Shown here: positions 32,398-40,499 of the stretch, piece after piece
Layout: each line of letters starts with the position of its first letter
Numbering within the stretch: the stretch's first letter is position 1
Source: Haloarcula laminariae
Lineage (GTDB): Archaea > Halobacteriota > Halobacteria > Halobacteriales > Haloarculaceae
Assembly (NCBI RefSeq): GCF_025457605.1
Contig: NZ_JAMZFY010000001.1
Coordinates: forward strand, 1,054,001 to 1,118,000
Length of the DNA stretch: 64,000 bases
Direction: 5' to 3'
Notes under the pieces: model-generated
The model's input: the letters and a program-made list of their open reading frames with translations, nothing else
Database searches by the model: none
Told to the model about the DNA's origin: nothing
Translations under genes and position numbers: made by a program

Positions 32398-33759
32398 TCA
32401 CTCGCGCCGCGCCACGCCGGTGACCTCGAACCGGGCGCCGCCCACCTCGCTCTCGGCGAGGTCGAGCCCCCAGCCGTGTGCGTCGGCTATCTGTGCGACG
32501 ATGGCGAGCCCGATGCCCGTGCCCTCGTCGGCCGTCGAGTACCCCATCTCGAACACGCCGCTCCCGCCGTCGACCCCGCACCCGTCGTCGGCGACGTAGA
32601 ACCCGCCCTCGACGGCACCGACAGTCACCGATACCGGGCCGTCGTTGTGTTCGACGGCGTTGCGAAAGAGGTTGGTAAAGAGGTCCCGCGCCCGGGTGGG
32701 GTCTGCCTCCAGCTGGCCGGACGCCGTCACCGACAGCGTCGCGTCCTCTGTCTCGACGTCCGCCCAGGCCTCCTCGGCCAGCGTCCCGATGTCGACCCAC
32801 TCGGGGTCGTCGACGGCCCGCCCCTCGCGAGCCAGGGTCAGCACGTCCTCGATGATGTCGCTCATCCGGTCGAGCGAGCGGTCTATCTTCCCGACCAGCT
32901 CGTCGTCGTCCGCGTCGAGCAGTTCGAGCGCGCTGTCGGCGACGTTCAGCGGGTTCCGCAGGTCGTGGCTGACGACGCTGGCGAACTCCTCCAGCCGCTC
33001 GTTCTGGCGCTCCAGTTCCCGCTGGCGCTCGACCCGCTCGGTCACGTCCCGGGAGATGAGCTGGACGGTGCTCCGCTCGCGGTGGCTCTCGACGGGGACG
33101 AACTGGTTCTGGTAGTGGCGCCCGTCCACCGAGTCCGTCGTCTCGACGGTCTCGCCCGTCTCGATGGCCTCGCGGACCGCGGCGACCCGTCGGCGGGCGG
33201 TCTCCGTCTCCATCACGTCGGTCAGGCGCTCGCCGGACAGCGCCTCGACGGTCGTCCCCAGGCGGTCGGCCAGCGACGGGTTGGTCGACAGCAGGACGCC
33301 TTTCGCGGTGACGTGGGCGATGCCGTCCGGCGAGTTCGCCACCAGGGACTCGAACTTCTTTCGCGTCCGGTCCTGTTCGACGACGCTCTCGATGCGGTTC
33401 GCCAGCCGGCCGTACTGCTTGTCCTCGACGACTTCGAGTTTCAGCAGGTAGTCGGCCACACCGGCGTTTATGGCCTCGCTCGCGGTCTCCTCGTCGCCCC
33501 GGCCGGTCAGCAGAATAAAGGGCAGCGACGGCTCCTCCTCCCGCACGGTCGAAAGCAGCTCCAGCCCGTCCATCCCCGGCATCTCGTAGTCGCTGACGAC
33601 GCAGTCGAACTCGTCCTCGGTCAACCGCTCGGCGGCGGCGACGCCGCTGTGGACCGAGACCGCGTCCATGTCGTGTTCCTGGGACAACGTCTGGGCCGTC
33701 ATGTCGGCGAAGAACTCGCTGTCATCGACCACCAGCGTCCTGATATCTCCCTCGGACAT
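32398..33759 (-). CDS. Receiver-PAS-histidine kinase (HoxA/Bat-type haloarchaeal sensor)
   Basis: A 453-residue soluble protein. Receiver domain 1-125 (VVDDSEFF, VVSDYEMPGMDG with D57, ILLTG and K107 in YLLKLEV). PAS 130-240 (ANSPDGIAHVTAKGVLLSTNPSLADRLG). A short coiled coil, then HisKA with FASVVSHDLRNPLNVADSAL (H265) and an ATPase with ADDGCGVDGGSGVFEMGYSTADEGTGIGLAIV. The start at 33759 (MSEGDIRTLV) is supported by an AT-rich promoter at about 33762-33800. Signals are probably redox or light through PAS, not determinable. Confidence 0.92.
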   Translation of the reverse strand: MSEGDIRTLVVDDSEFFADMTAQTLSQEHDMDAVSVHSGVAAAERLTEDEFDCVVSDYEMPGMDGLELLSTVREEEPSLPFILLTGRGDEETASEAINAGVADYLLKLEVVEDKQYGRLANRIESVVEQDRTRKKFESLVANSPDGIAHVTAKGVLLSTNPSLADRLGTTVEALSGERLTDVMETETARRRVAAVREAIETGETVETTDSVDGRHYQNQFVPVESHRERSTVQLISRDVTERVERQRELERQNERLEEFASVVSHDLRNPLNVADSALELLDADDDELVGKIDRSLDRMSDIIEDVLTLAREGRAVDDPEWVDIGTLAEEAWADVETEDATLSVTASGQLEADPTRARDLFTNLFRNAVEHNDGPVSVTVGAVEGGFYVADDGCGVDGGSGVFEMGYSTADEGTGIGLAIVAQIADAHGWGLDLAESEVGGARFEVTGVARRE

Positions 33760-33828
33760 ATACTCTACTCGTACTATATCCGAACACACTACGGTACTTG
33801 TAGCTACGGGGAACTGTCCGGTTGCCCG

Positions 33829-35226
33829 CTACGAGCGTCGGAGCCGCCCTTCCCAGCGCGGGCCGGCCCGCCCGGTCAGCCACCAGCCGACGGCGCCGGC
33901 CGCCGTCGCGAGCCCCACGGCCCCGACGACGGCGGCCGTCGGAGCGACCGAGACGACCAGCGCCGCGACCAGCAGCGGGACCGCCAGCGCGGCCAGCGCG
34001 GCGCCGAAGACGGCGAACAGCGCCGTATCGAACAGGAGCTCGTTGGGCGACAGGCCCGTGAGATACGCCGCGACGCCGAAGACGTAGACGGCGACCCCGG
34101 GCACCACGAGCGCGCCGACGGCCAGGGCCGGCGCCGGATACCACAGCGCCGCCACGGCCAGGTAGCTCGCCGCGGCCGACAGCGAGAGGACCAGATACGC
34201 CCGCAGCGTCCCGGCGAACACGTCGGCGTAGGCCACCGGGTACCGGAGATACGCCCGCGGCGAGTCGAACTGGGTGACCCAGCTGTAGGTGGTGAAGGCG
34301 CCCAGGCCCAGCAGGGTCCCGAAGGCGACCCCCGGCTGCGGCCGGATGCCGGTCGCGGCGGTGATGCGGCCCAGCAGCAGGGCCGTGACGGCAAACAGCA
34401 CGCCCATCGAGAAGACGACCTTGCCGACCGACCCCGACGAGCGGGCGACCGACAGCAGCGACTGCCTGGTCAGCGGGTCCGAAACCCCGGTAAAGAGGCG
34501 CTCGGTCGCCCGGTGGCGGGCCGAGCCGCCGTCGTCGACCGGCTCGAAGAGCGCGACCCCGACCGCCGCGAGCGCGAGCGTCGGGGCGAGCCCGCGGACG
34601 GCTGCAGCGACCGACGGGTCGGCATAGAGCGCGTAGGGCGTGTACGCGACCGGGTCGAGCCCCAGCCCGACGACAGTCGCCGCCCCGACGGCGAGCGCGC
34701 CCACGAACGCGAGCCGGCTCCGGGTCGCCACCGCGACGAGCGCGAGCGACAGCGACGCACCGAAGGCGAAGGCCGCGACGACGGCCACCAACAGCAGGGC
34801 CACGCTCGCCGGCGTCGCGCCCGAGGCCACCGCCACGGTGCCGTAGCCGACGACGGCGGGGGTCAGCACGAACGCGGCATAGTAACAGACGTCTTTCAGC
34901 AGGAACGTCGCGAGCAGTCGGCGGAAGGACAGCGGGAGGGTCCGCGCCGAGAACACGAGCAGCGTCATCTCGCCCAGCACGTCCCGCAGGGCGTCCCGTC
35001 CGACCAGCCCGATGGTGCCGACCTGCAGCCCGAAGAAGCCGACGAGCGCGACCAGCCCGCCGGCAACCGTCGCAAGGGGCGTCCCCGTCAGCGGGAGCAG
35101 CCACGCCCCGACCGCCGTGAGGAGAGCGACAACGAGCGGGAACGCCGCGAAGCGGGCCCCGCCGAAGAGGTGGCTGTGGAGGCGCCACTCCTCGCGGACC
35201 ATCCACCGGAACAGCGTCCCCGTCAC
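33829..35226 (-). CDS. ABC-2-type export permease
   Basis: A 465-residue membrane protein with about ten hydrophobic segments, very Ala/Val/Leu-rich, with a soluble segment near 250-280 (LFEPVDDGGSARHRATERLF). The N-terminal MVREEWRLHSHLFGGARFAAFPLVVALLTAV and alternation of helices are those of large ABC-2 permeases. Its ATG overlaps the stop of the ATPase gene by 4 nt, so they are a coupled export unit. The substrate is unknown. Confidence 0.82.
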   Translation of the reverse strand: MTGTLFRWMVREEWRLHSHLFGGARFAAFPLVVALLTAVGAWLLPLTGTPLATVAGGLVALVGFFGLQVGTIGLVGRDALRDVLGEMTLLVFSARTLPLSFRRLLATFLLKDVCYYAAFVLTPAVVGYGTVAVASGATPASVALLLVAVVAAFAFGASLSLALVAVATRSRLAFVGALAVGAATVVGLGLDPVAYTPYALYADPSVAAAVRGLAPTLALAAVGVALFEPVDDGGSARHRATERLFTGVSDPLTRQSLLSVARSSGSVGKVVFSMGVLFAVTALLLGRITAATGIRPQPGVAFGTLLGLGAFTTYSWVTQFDSPRAYLRYPVAYADVFAGTLRAYLVLSLSAAASYLAVAALWYPAPALAVGALVVPGVAVYVFGVAAYLTGLSPNELLFDTALFAVFGAALAALAVPLLVAALVVSVAPTAAVVGAVGLATAAGAVGWWLTGRAGPRWEGRLRRS

Positions 35227-35966
35227 GGCCGCCCCTCGGCCGGCGTCACGCCCGCCGCGGCATCGCCCCCGACCTCGGCGATGAAGTAGTCCAGCAACTC
35301 GTCCTCGCTCATCTCCCGGGGGTCACACTCCGCGACCAGCTCGCCGCCCTCCACGATGCCGACGTGGGTACAGAGTTCGGCGGCCACGTCGACGTAGTGC
35401 GTCGAGAGAAAGAGCGTGTTGCCCCGCTCGCAGTAGTCGGCCAGGACGGACTTGACCTGTTCCTGCATGATGGGGTCGAGGTTGACGAGGGGCTCGTCGA
35501 TGAACACGAGGTCCGGGTCGTGGAGGAAGGCGGCGGCGAGCATCACCCGCTGGCGCTCACCCTCCGACAGCCCCGTCGAGAGGGCGTCGAGCACGCCCGA
35601 AAACTCCAGGCGCTCGGCCCAGGTCTCGATTCGCTCGTCCACATCGTCGATGGCGCGTACCTCGCCGACGAAGGTGAGATACTCGCGCGGGGTCAGGAAG
35701 CTCGGCGGGTCCTCCCGCTCGGGGAGGATGCCGATGGCCTGCTTGACCGCCATCGGCTCCGCGACGGGGTCGTGGCCGACGACGGTCGCCGACCCGCTCG
35801 TGGGCTCGCGCTGGCCGGTCAACAGTTCGATTGTCGTCGTCTTCCCGGAGCCGTTGGGGCCGAGGAGTCCGAACAGGGCGCCGTCCTCGACGGAGAGGCT
35901 CAGCCCGGACAGCGCCGTCACTTCGCCGAAGCGCCGGGTCAGCTCCGTCGTCTCGATAGCTGCCAT
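35223..35966 (-). CDS. ABC transporter ATPase of the DrrA/NatA (ABC-2 export) type
   Basis: A 247-residue protein. Walker A GPNGSGKTT (36-44), Q-loop GILPEREDPPSFLTPREYL, signature LSEGERQRVMLAAAF, Walker B LVFIDEPLVNLDP and H-loop LSTHYVD. C-terminal acidic tail. It is the first gene of the pair with the permease at 33829, both read leftward. Energises export. Confidence 0.93.
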   Translation of the reverse strand: MAAIETTELTRRFGEVTALSGLSLSVEDGALFGLLGPNGSGKTTTIELLTGQREPTSGSATVVGHDPVAEPMAVKQAIGILPEREDPPSFLTPREYLTFVGEVRAIDDVDERIETWAERLEFSGVLDALSTGLSEGERQRVMLAAAFLHDPDLVFIDEPLVNLDPIMQEQVKSVLADYCERGNTLFLSTHYVDVAAELCTHVGIVEGGELVAECDPREMSEDELLDYFIAEVGGDAAAGVTPAEGRP

Positions 35967-36031
35967 ATCTCAACTGTAGCGCCCAGTCGGCCCTTATTCG
36001 TTCGGCCCCGTTGCCGCGATTGATACTGGTG

Positions 36032-36628
36032 TCATCCGCCGGAGCGGCCCGACCGTTCCCCAACTGCGGTCAGGACCACCCAGGCGGCGAACACGGCCGC
36101 GCCGAGGAGCTCCGGGACGGCGAGCCCGGGCCGGGGTACCGGGCCGCCGGCGGCCCACCACCACCAGCCGGCGACGTGGACGGCGACGAACGAGAGCGTC
36201 ACCGCGGCTCGCCGTCGCTTCCCGGCCAGCCCGCTATCGACGCCAGCGAGCGTCATCGCGACCATCGAACCGAGATACAGCGTCAGCGCGGCCGGGACGT
36301 GGAGCGGGCGCCCGGCCGGGAACAGGCCGACGCCGGCCATCCCGAGCAGCGCCACCGCGAAGGGGACGACAGCGACCCGCCCGATGGATGTCTCGCTCCG
36401 GCGCCAGAGCACGACTGAGAAGGGGAGCCCGACCACACCGGCAAGTATCAACCCGCCATCGAACAGCAGCGTCGTCACCGGCGTTGCGGCCGGGTTGCCG
36501 GGCTGACCCAGGTCCGACAGCGCGTTCCCGGTGACCGCGAAGGCCGGCGAGGCCAGCGCCGCGCCGGCGATACCGACCGCCGCAATGCAGACGGCGACCA
36601 CGCCCGACACCCGCGCCAGGTCGTCCAT
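36032..36628 (-). CDS. DUF998-family membrane protein
   Basis: A 198-residue protein with six hydrophobic segments and the DUF998 cue FAVTGNALSDLGQPGNPAATPV after the first helix. Ends in a cluster of basic and Gly residues. The ATG at 36628 (MDDLARVSG) is used, and another ATG 4 codons upstream is possible. Function unknown. Confidence 0.83.
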   Translation of the reverse strand: MDDLARVSGVVAVCIAAVGIAGAALASPAFAVTGNALSDLGQPGNPAATPVTTLLFDGGLILAGVVGLPFSVVLWRRSETSIGRVAVVPFAVALLGMAGVGLFPAGRPLHVPAALTLYLGSMVAMTLAGVDSGLAGKRRRAAVTLSFVAVHVAGWWWWAAGGPVPRPGLAVPELLGAAVFAAWVVLTAVGERSGRSGG

Positions 36629-36670
36629 GGACGCTGCCAACGGCCGGCCCCCTGTTGTCAGTTCCGCCCC

Positions 36671-37360
36671 TCAGTCGAGCCACAGCGGCTTGAACGGGGC
36701 GACCCCGAGTTCGTTCCCGGGGCTGTAGTGGAGTAGCGGGTCGCCGACCGGCTCGGGAAGGCCCAGCGTCGACAGCAGGTCGCCCTCGACGGTCCCCTCG
36801 ACCGGCCCGAGCTTCCAGGGGTCGTGGCCGACGTGCCCGACGAACCGGGCGCCCAGCGGCCCGCCGCCGAAGACGCGGAACCGCTCGACGAAAAACGACG
36901 CCAGCGAGTCCGGCGGCGCGGCCGTCGCGGGCCCGTCTCCGGGCGTGTACCGGACGGTGAGGGCCCGCCGGCCGTCCACGTCCAGCGTCCGCTCGGTCCG
37001 GGCGTCGCCGTCACCGTCGCGGCGAGCCACCCGGCCGTCGCGGTAGTTCAGCCGCAACAGCGGGCCGGCGGCGCTGGCTATCGGGTCCGTGGTGAAGGCC
37101 GCGAAGAAGTACAGCCCGCGCTGGTCCTCGGGCCCCCGGACGTAGGTCCGGACCGTGACCGACTGGGCCGGGTTCCCCAGGTCCACGCCGACGGCCGAGA
37201 CGCCGGCGACGGTGTGATGGATGGCCGTTATCCAGGCGTCTCCGGCCGCCCGCTCGACGGTGAGCCAGTCGGGGAGGGTCCGCTCTAGGGCCTCGGGGTC
37301 GACCGGCCAGTGACAGAAACAGACGTCCGCGACGCGGACGGTGAGCGGCTTTCTCGACAC
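36671..37360 (-). CDS. DUF2071 (YqjF-like) protein
   Basis: A 229-residue soluble protein with the DUF2071 opening VCFCHWPVDPEALERTLPDWLTVE, a strand-rich middle with TVRTYVRGPEDQRGLYFFA and a closing FVGHVGHDPWKLGPVEGTVEGDLL...LHYSPGNELGV. It resembles the neighbouring gene at 37401 in the FCHWPV and HYSPG motifs (paralogues). The family is structurally like acetoacetate decarboxylase; activity unknown. Confidence 0.85.
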   Translation of the reverse strand: MSRKPLTVRVADVCFCHWPVDPEALERTLPDWLTVERAAGDAWITAIHHTVAGVSAVGVDLGNPAQSVTVRTYVRGPEDQRGLYFFAAFTTDPIASAAGPLLRLNYRDGRVARRDGDGDARTERTLDVDGRRALTVRYTPGDGPATAAPPDSLASFFVERFRVFGGGPLGARFVGHVGHDPWKLGPVEGTVEGDLLSTLGLPEPVGDPLLHYSPGNELGVAPFKPLWLD

Positions 37361-37400
37361 GGTGGCTCTCGGGACCGCGCTCCCTTGAGTGTCACGTCGG

Positions 37401-38114
37401 TCACAGCCGGTGGAGCCGACCGGCCGTCACGTCGATACCGGGGCTGTAGTAGACGAGCGGGTCCCCCGACGGGTGGTCGAACCCGTTGGCGGCGAAGAGC
37501 TCGTTCGCCCGGATGTCGGCCGTCCCCGCCTGCAGCGGCCACGGTTCGTGGTCGATGTCGGCGTAGTAGATGGCGCCGGCGTCGTCGGCGACGTAGAACC
37601 GGTAGCGTGAGACGAGAAAGTACTCCAGGGACCGCGGGGCCGGCTCGTGGGTCTCCGCGCCGTCGGCGGGGCCGTAGGTGGCGTCGAAGTCGGCCCGGGG
37701 CGCGCGGTCGTCGGTCCGACGGCTGCGAAAGCGAACGCCGTCGCCGGTCCGCCGAACGGTCATCGACGCGCGGTAGTACGGCAGCTCGAACAGCCGCCGG
37801 GCGACGGCGACGCTCAGCCGGTCGTCGGCGTCCAGGTTGTAGAAGTAGACGCCCCGGGTCTCCCCGTCGGTGACGTACGTCCGGAGGTTCAACTCGCCGA
37901 ACGCGCGGCCGATGGGACTCCCCCGCGGGCGGATGTCCCGCATCTCGAAGGGGACGACACCGAGCCACGCCTGCCCGTTCTTGATATCGACGGTCAGCCC
38001 GTCCGGGAGCGTCGCCGCGACGACGCTCGGCTCGACCGGCCAGTGACAGAAGCCAACGTCCCGCCACTCCATCCGTAACAGGTCCATAGCGGGCGTTTGG
38101 GACTCGACGATCAT
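37401..38114 (-). CDS. DUF2071 (YqjF-like) protein, second copy
   Basis: 237 residues from ATG 38114, with FCHWPVEPSVVAATLPDGLTV, LNLRTYVTDGETRGVYFYNLDADDR, YADIDHEPWPLQAGTADI and VYYSPGIDVTAGRLHRL. A TATA-like aaagttttag near 38145-38154 (read on this strand) predicts transcription close to 38114, against the longer frame to 38333. It lies 40 nt upstream of the first copy and is divergent from the macrodomain gene. Probably one transcript with its paralogue. Confidence 0.84.
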   Translation of the reverse strand: MIVESQTPAMDLLRMEWRDVGFCHWPVEPSVVAATLPDGLTVDIKNGQAWLGVVPFEMRDIRPRGSPIGRAFGELNLRTYVTDGETRGVYFYNLDADDRLSVAVARRLFELPYYRASMTVRRTGDGVRFRSRRTDDRAPRADFDATYGPADGAETHEPAPRSLEYFLVSRYRFYVADDAGAIYYADIDHEPWPLQAGTADIRANELFAANGFDHPSGDPLVYYSPGIDVTAGRLHRL

Positions 38115-38181
38115 CGGAGTGGCGTGGGGTGAGTCACCGTGTCCCACTAAAACTTTCACCCTGACGCTCACACTGTCGCGT

Positions 38182-38682
38182 ATGGAGTTCGACGTCATCC
38201 AGGGTGACATCGCCGCCCAGTCCGCCGACGCGCTGGTCAACGCGGCAAACACCAGCCTCCGGATGGGGTCGGGCGTCGCCGGGGCGCTCAAGCGGGCGGC
38301 CGGGTCCGGCATCGACGACGAGGCCGTCGCCAAGGGGCCGGTCGAACTCGGCGGTGTGGCGACGACGGAGGCCTACCGGCTGGACGCCGACTACGTCGTC
38401 CACGCCGCGGCGATGCCCGCCGGCGGCCAGGCGACGGCGGCGAGCATCCGCGACGCGACCCGGAACGCGCTGGCGGAGGCCGACGCGTTGAACTGCCAGT
38501 CGCTGGTCATGCCGGCGATTGGCTGTGGCATCGCCGGCTTCGATTTCGACGAGGGCGTCCGCATCATCTCGGAGGAGCTCGCCGCCTTCGAGCCCGACTC
38601 GCTGTCGGACGTGTCCCTCATCGCCTACGACGCCGACGAGTTCGAGCGGATGCGACAGGTAGCGACGGAGGTCCGGGCGTGA
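38182..38682 (+). CDS. Macrodomain protein (ADP-ribose / O-acetyl-ADP-ribose hydrolase type)
   Basis: A 166-residue stand-alone macrodomain: FDVIQGDIAAQSADALVNAANTSLRMGSGVAGALKRAAG (GDI, NAAN and GxGVA loops) and LVMPAIGCGIAGFDFDEGVRII. It binds ADP-ribose and probably removes it from proteins or nucleic acids, or deacetylates O-acetyl-ADP-ribose made by sirtuins. The start at 38182 leaves out a 21-residue upstream extension without pattern. Its stop overlaps the next start by 4 nt (GTGA). Confidence 0.93.
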   Translation: MEFDVIQGDIAAQSADALVNAANTSLRMGSGVAGALKRAAGSGIDDEAVAKGPVELGGVATTEAYRLDADYVVHAAAMPAGGQATAASIRDATRNALAEADALNCQSLVMPAIGCGIAGFDFDEGVRIISEELAAFEPDSLSDVSLIAYDADEFERMRQVATEVRA

Positions 38683-38936
38683 GCGGCGACGGCTCCGCCA
38701 CCGACGCTGACGGCCCCGCGGAGCCGGTCGTCTGTCCGGTCTGTGGCGCCGGCTTCGAGTCCGTCTCGGTCCACGACGAGGGGCTGATGGTGAACATGCG
38801 CGACAACGACCGCTACCAGCGGGTCTGCCTGGAACCGGTCAGCGACGACGGGACGGCGCTCATCCGGTTTTTCCACCACACCCACGAGCAGGCCGGGAGC
38901 GACGGGCCCGGGAGCCCGGGGGGACGGATACCGTGA
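38679..38936 (+). CDS. Small Cys/His protein coupled to the macrodomain gene
   Basis: 85 residues starting with GTG. A zinc-type knuckle CPVCGAGF (19-26) is followed by HDEGLMVNMRDNDRYQRVCLEPV, ALIRFFHHTHEQ and a flexible Gly/Pro tail. The C-x2-C pair plus a later Cys and the HHTH cluster could bind one zinc. It overlaps both neighbours by 4 nt. It has no recognised family. Confidence 0.72.
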   Translation: MSGDGSATDADGPAEPVVCPVCGAGFESVSVHDEGLMVNMRDNDRYQRVCLEPVSDDGTALIRFFHHTHEQAGSDGPGSPGGRIP

Positions 38937-39256
38937 CCGAACAGGCGTCCCGGCCGCCGTCGCGCTGGTGGCTCCCCATCGCGGGTATCGTCGCGGTGAT
39001 GGTCGCTCAGGCGGCTACGACCGTACTCCTGCCGCCGGACCCGGTCACGACGCTGCCGCTCCTGCCGCTCGCCGCTGCCGGGTTCGTCCTCACTATCTGC
39101 TCGCCGGTCTGTGTCCACCTCGACCGGCGGTACGTCACCGCCGTCTCCGACTGGGTGCCCTCGGGCTGGTACTACTGGATGGCGCTGCCACCGCTGACGC
39201 TCGTGCTGGCGCCGCTGTATCTCCTCCGGCGCCATCAGCACGTCGGCGTACCCTGA
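38933..39256 (+). CDS. Small three-helix membrane protein coupled to the macrodomain operon
   Basis: 107 residues starting with GTG in the overlap GTGA. Hydrophobic segments lie at about 15-33, 42-57 and 79-97, and there is a CSPVCVHLDRRY segment between the last two. Unknown function; third gene of a tightly overlapping operon with the macrodomain and Cys/His proteins. Confidence 0.7.
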   Translation: MTEQASRPPSRWWLPIAGIVAVMVAQAATTVLLPPDPVTTLPLLPLAAAGFVLTICSPVCVHLDRRYVTAVSDWVPSGWYYWMALPPLTLVLAPLYLLRRHQHVGVP

Positions 39257-39323
39257 CGGGGTCGGTAGTCTCGTTCCGTCGAGGCGCGATTCGAGGGCGG
39301 CTGTCGCTGTGTTCTACAACCTG

Positions 39324-39431
39324 CTGCTCCGCGGGTCGCTTCGCTCCCCGCTCCGCTTCGAGGTCCTTTCCCTCGGTCAGCACCTCGCTCCTGCTCCGCG
39401 GGTCGCTTCGCTCCCCGCTCCGCTTCGAGGT
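39324..39431. repeat. Direct repeat of 41 bp, 67-bp period
   Basis: The identical 41-nt sequence beginning ctgctccgcggg and ending cttcgaggt stands at 39324-39364 and 39391-39431. It lies in the convergent gap (39257-39460) between the macrodomain operon and the aldo/keto reductase. Only two copies are present, and there is no reading frame. Confidence 0.85.
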
Positions 39432-39460
39432 TTGCGGTCGCTGTGCTCCCGCAAACCTCG
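39426..39460. terminator. Perfect 12-bp hairpin at the convergent gene ends
   Basis: cgaggtttgcgg (39426-39437) pairs perfectly with ccgcaaacctcg (39449-39460) across an 11-nt loop. It ends one base before the stop codon of the minus-strand aldo/keto reductase, and its left arm starts within the second 41-bp repeat. It could end or stabilise transcripts from either side; it has no T-tract. Confidence 0.5.
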
Positions 39461-40438
39461 CTACTCGTGGCCCGACACCGGCACCGGCTCGTAGGGCTCC
39501 TCCAGATACGTGACGTCGCTGTCGGCGAGGTCGATGTCCAGCGCGGCGACGGCGTCTTCGAGGTGTTCGACGCTCGTCGTGCCGACGATGGGGGCGTCGA
39601 CCCACTCCTTGTCCAGCAGCCAGGCCAGCGCTATCTGGGCCATCGTCGCGTCGTACTCCCCCGCCAGCTCCTCGACGCGCTCGTTTATCTCCCGGCCGCC
39701 GCCGGCGAAGTAGGGGTGCTCGCGGGCGTAGTCGTCCGTCTGTCCCCGCGTCGTCGCTTCGAACTCCTCGTGGGGGCGGGCGAGATACCCCCGGGCCAGC
39801 GGGCTCCAGGGAACGACGCCGACGTTCTCGCGGTCACAGAGGGGCAGCATCTCGCGCTCCTCCTCCCGATACAGCAGGTTGTAGTGGTTCTGCATCGTCT
39901 GGAACCGCTCCAGCCCTTCGAGGTCGCTCGTCCGCAGCGCCTCGGCGAACTGGTAGGTCCACATCGAGGACGCCCCCACGTATCGGCTCTGACCCCGCCG
40001 GACGATGTCGTCAAGCGTGCGCAGCGTCTGCTCGATGGGCGTGTCGTAGTCCCAGCGGTGAATCTGGTAGAGGTCGACGGTGTCCATCCCGAGCCGCTCC
40101 AGGGAGTTCGACAGCTCCTGTTCGAGGGTCTTCCGCGAGAGCCCGCCCGAGTTGGGGTTGTCCTCGTCCATCTCGAAGTAGCCCTTCGTGGCGACGACCT
40201 GACTGTCGCGGTCGTAGTCCGCCAGCACGTTCCCGAGGACGCGCTCGGACTCGCCGACTGAGTACATGTTCGCGGTGTCGAAGAAGTTGATGCCGAGGTC
40301 GATGGCCCGCTCGATTATCTCCCTGCTCTCGTCCTCGTCCAGCACCCAGTCGCGCCACTCCGAGCTACCGAAGCTCATGCAGCCGAGACAGATGCGGCTG
40401 ACCTCCATCCCCGTCGAACCGAGTGTGGTGTACTCCAT
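39461..40438 (-). CDS. Aldo/keto reductase
   Basis: A 325-residue TIM-barrel protein with the catalytic tetrad D54, Y59, K85 and H127 in NFFDTANMYSVGESERVLG, VVATKGYF and LYQIHRWDYDTPIEQT. The NADPH-phosphate region IVGTTSVEHLEDAVAALD is present. Starts METT-like MEYTTLGSTGMEVS; the upstream frame to 40471 is not used. Reduces aldehydes or ketones; the substrate is unknown. Confidence 0.93.
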   Translation of the reverse strand: MEYTTLGSTGMEVSRICLGCMSFGSSEWRDWVLDEDESREIIERAIDLGINFFDTANMYSVGESERVLGNVLADYDRDSQVVATKGYFEMDEDNPNSGGLSRKTLEQELSNSLERLGMDTVDLYQIHRWDYDTPIEQTLRTLDDIVRRGQSRYVGASSMWTYQFAEALRTSDLEGLERFQTMQNHYNLLYREEEREMLPLCDRENVGVVPWSPLARGYLARPHEEFEATTRGQTDDYAREHPYFAGGGREINERVEELAGEYDATMAQIALAWLLDKEWVDAPIVGTTSVEHLEDAVAALDIDLADSDVTYLEEPYEPVPVSGHE

Positions 40439-40499
40439 ATCGGAACGGCGGGCGCCGACGGCAAAAAACAACCGTCGGTCTCGCCGACAGCGGCCCCGG

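Noticed and set aside
32476-35289. A 937-codon plus-strand open frame
   Set aside because: It lies opposite the sensor kinase and ABC permease genes. It is Arg/Pro/Gly-rich with no domain and arises from high G+C content.
39324-39431. A CRISPR-like pair of repeats
   Set aside because: Two copies only, the 26-bp interval is not spacer-like in repetition and no cas gene is present.
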